Assembly: GCA_003978455.1 (NCBI GenBank)
Contig: QNZT01000108.1
Span: 1-11,639, forward strand
Origin: Sulfurospirillum sp.
GTDB taxonomy: Bacteria; Campylobacterota; Campylobacteria; Campylobacterales; QNZT01
Direction of reading: 5' to 3'
Length of the DNA stretch: 11,639 nt
Position 1 is the stretch's first letter, and every line of letters starts with the position of its first letter. The position numbers and the translations under genes are program-made. The notes beneath the pieces were generated by a model that saw nothing but the letters and a program-made list of their open reading frames with translations, had not been told where the DNA came from and searched no databases. Below, piece by piece: positions 9,822 to 11,639 of the stretch.

Positions 9822-11495
9822 TTAGCGGCTCTTGATCGCGTCGATGACGCTGAACCTTTTGGAGTGGTTAAAAGTGTGCACCGCCACCAGATCGTCGGCG
9901 AAGTCGGCACGGATATGCTGCACGACGCGCTCTTTGTAGGTTGTTTCGGTCAGTTCGAGAATCTCGTTGATCACCATACCCCGTCCATACACACCGCTGC
10001 AATCCTGCGCAGGCCGGAAGAGTTTCCCCTCTTTCTCCAGCAGGTGTCCCGCAGGTCTGGCAGAGGTGACGTCGCAGACAACCGGGTTTAGTGTATGGGC
10101 TATCCACTCATCCGTTCTGAAATCGTCACAGTAGTAGATCGAGAGTGTATCGTTAAAGGAAAATCCCTCTTTCTCCGCTTCACTGACAAACATCCACCAC
10201 TTTCCGTCTTTTCGGTAGAGCGTCGCATCGACGGCGGTGATGTTGTCTATCATCGTGCGTACTTTTTTCCACCTGGTCGGAAACTGCTCCGCTTCGTAGA
10301 GATCGATGGTTCCGTTTTCGTTGGTTTCTGGAACCATGTAGTACTTTCCTTCATGTTTAAAGACATTGGGATAGGAGAGGTGGTACTCTTTGCGGAGTAT
10401 TTCATGAGGGTTGACAAACGCTTTTTTGGTCTCATCGTACTCTGCAACCAGTAGATATCCTTTGAGGGTTTTATAGTCGAGTTCTTCGTAAAAGAGATAA
10501 CTCTTTTCACCCTCGTCCACCATAAACGGATCTGCCTGAAAATAGTCGTTTGAGGGAAGCGGTATGCGTTTGTAACTGCCGAAATCGGGGCTTATCTTGC
10601 CGTTTCTGTTTTCAGCGTAGAGGATGATCCAGCGATCCATCTTGAAAAACTTTCTGGCGGTAAATTTCAGATACTTTCCGGTCAGTTTCCACACGGCACG
10701 CAGAGACTGGCTGTTGGTCGGTGCGCTTTTGCCCAGATCATCACTAAACCCAAACTGAAAGTCGGGGAACTTCCGCTCTGTATAGTTTTGGACAGGACGT
10801 TCATGATAGAAGTAGGTCTTTGTCTGTTTGTCACTAAAGTACGCTTCTTTTTTCTCATGAAGCTGTCTGAGATTTTTCACCATCAGCATATGCGACCGCC
10901 ACATCAGCAGTTCAAAATTTTTGCGTATCGACTTCTGATGGGTCACGGTTTTGAAACAGTCCAGCAGATACCCCGGCTCCAGCGCACACCCGATCCGCTC
11001 CAGCCGTACCTCTGTCGCAGGTATATTTTCCACCACTTCCCAGAACCCGGCCGGTTTGTAAGGATGTCTGAACTCCCAGATACCGTACTTCGCGGTATGC
11101 AGCAGACCGTCAGTGATGTACTTGAAACCGAAGTTGAGCAGCACATCGGGTTTTTCCTCTCTCACTTTTTCTGCCGTTTTTGCATCCACTTCGTCAAAGA
11201 AGTCACTCTCCCGTGTGGTCACTTCAAGCAGTTTTGTGCTTTCGATGCTCTCTTTGACCGAGACAGGGGCGAGATAGGGGGCACTGCGACCGAAAACTCT
11301 GGCGTCAAATTTCAGCAATGCCCTGTAAAAAGCAAAACGCAATGAGTTTGCATAGGGGTCGTATCCTTTCTGCTTTTTGACAAACAGGACGATTTCACAC
11401 CATTCGCTTCGCTCCAGCTCTGCCACGATCTCTGCCTGATACTTCGGCAAAACCGTATCGTCGACCAGTATCCCTACTCTCAGTTTTCCCATCAT
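9822..11495 (-). CDS. Formyltransferase-like / glucosamine-inositolphosphorylceramide-transferase-type two-domain protein
   Basis: The 557-residue protein joins two domains. The first (about 5-180) resembles formyltransferase-fold enzymes of the Fmt/ArnA type: a nucleotide-like start LRVGILVDD, PDVLLNFGFKYI (116-127) and a degenerate HPxLPxxxG-like motif in RHPYKPAGFWE with His144. A linker with many charged residues follows. The second (about 285-540) is a five-bladed beta-propeller-like domain of the kind found in plant GINT1 and in many bacterial polysaccharide clusters: YFQADPFMVDEG, LSYPNVFKHEGKYYMVPET, VDATLYRKDGKWWMF, and RPAGHLLEKEGKLFRPAQD. The domain architecture suggests modification or synthesis of a cell-surface glycan, but the substrate is unknown. 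No signal peptide. The start may be ATG 11495 or ATG 11492, with GAGG three or six bases upstream. The preceding gene ends directly before the first ATG, indicating one operon. Confidence 0.75.
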   Translation of the reverse strand: MMGKLRVGILVDDTVLPKYQAEIVAELERSEWCEIVLFVKKQKGYDPYANSLRFAFYRALLKFDARVFGRSAPYLAPVSVKESIESTKLLEVTTRESDFFDEVDAKTAEKVREEKPDVLLNFGFKYITDGLLHTAKYGIWEFRHPYKPAGFWEVVENIPATEVRLERIGCALEPGYLLDCFKTVTHQKSIRKNFELLMWRSHMLMVKNLRQLHEKKEAYFSDKQTKTYFYHERPVQNYTERKFPDFQFGFSDDLGKSAPTNSQSLRAVWKLTGKYLKFTARKFFKMDRWIILYAENRNGKISPDFGSYKRIPLPSNDYFQADPFMVDEGEKSYLFYEELDYKTLKGYLLVAEYDETKKAFVNPHEILRKEYHLSYPNVFKHEGKYYMVPETNENGTIDLYEAEQFPTRWKKVRTMIDNITAVDATLYRKDGKWWMFVSEAEKEGFSFNDTLSIYYCDDFRTDEWIAHTLNPVVCDVTSARPAGHLLEKEGKLFRPAQDCSGVYGRGMVINEILELTETTYKERVVQHIRADFADDLVAVHTFNHSKRFSVIDAIKSR

Positions 11496-11639
11496 CTACC
11501 TCTGCTGCTTTGATCTCTCTATATCGTCTAAAAGGGAAACCACTTCACGCTCCAGCGCGAAGAAAGCTCTTTTCATGCTATCGACGATTTTGGCGCTGTT
11601 GTGCATATCGGTCGGCTCTTTGAGCGAAACCACTTTGTC
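11496..11639 (-). CDS. Unrecognised protein, C-terminal fragment
   Basis: The frame is open from the window edge to a TAG at 11498-11496, giving the last 47 residues of a protein. The visible part is helical and rich in charged residues, with MHNSAKIVDSMKRAFFALE and a tail DDIERSKQQR; it has no cysteine and no motif I recognise. The stop directly abuts the first ATG of the next gene, and the ribosome-binding site GAGG of that gene lies within the last codons, so the two are translated together. From the partner gene a role in surface glycan metabolism is possible but unproven. Confidence 0.6.
   Translation of the reverse strand, partial: DKVVSLKEPTDMHNSAKIVDSMKRAFFALEREVVSLLDDIERSKQQR

Noticed and set aside
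1..11639. CRISPR arrays, insertion sequences with transposase, rRNA genes
   Set aside because: No regularly spaced repeats, no transposase-like protein and no rRNA sequence were seen on either strand.

Overview
The window looks like chromosomal DNA of a Campylobacterota (Epsilonproteobacteria), most likely a Sulfurovum/Sulfurimonas-type chemolithotroph. This is inferred from three things: promoters that mostly show a good (often extended) -10 box without a clear -35, the envelope-redox gene content (multiheme cytochrome, TlpA thioredoxin, ApbE), and the general style of the proteins. No marker gene fixes the taxonomy. The window is gene-dense and no gap without a gene exceeds about 300 bases.

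Left part (1-3231): the C-terminus of an outer-membrane beta-barrel protein is followed by a small PstS-like periplasmic binding protein and a membrane sensor histidine kinase, all tightly packed on +. An OmpR/PhoB-type response regulator lies tail-to-tail with the kinase on the - strand, and their coding ends overlap by 14 bases. Upstream of the regulator, also on -, is an anchored c-type cytochrome with unusual domain order.

Middle (3232-8000): a small secreted acidic protein is followed by an intergenic stretch with promoter, two stem-loops and terminator that looks like a small RNA gene carrying two CCUCC (anti-Shine-Dalgarno) motifs. Then come apbE and a tlpA-like gene on -, divergent from a 12-heme, tail-anchored cytochrome c on +. 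A strong terminator and a second small secreted protein follow. ApbE, TlpA and the cytochrome are probably one redox neighbourhood: TlpA could reduce apocytochrome cysteines, and the cytochrome would work on the periplasmic face of the inner membrane.

Mini-island (8005-8619): a DUF433/DUF5615 toxin-antitoxin-like pair, visibly more AT-rich than its surroundings, lies between a complete tRNA-Glu(CTC) gene and a 31-nt decayed copy of that tRNA's 3' half. This is the geometry left by integration at a tRNA. The toxin half is cut short just before the tRNA.

Right part (8683-11639, all on -): a glutaminase sits behind an unusual leader containing a duplicated ribosome-binding segment, a four-codon upstream ORF and a nested inverted-repeat structure that could be a regulatory RNA or a MITE-like insertion. 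Next comes a two-domain protein (formyltransferase-like plus glucosamine-inositolphosphorylceramide-transferase-type beta-propeller), probably for surface glycan synthesis, and the C-terminus of an unrecognised gene directly abutting it.

The observations I consider most worth following are the structured glutaminase leader, the tRNA-Glu att-like duplication around the toxin-antitoxin pair, and the candidate anti-SD small RNA.
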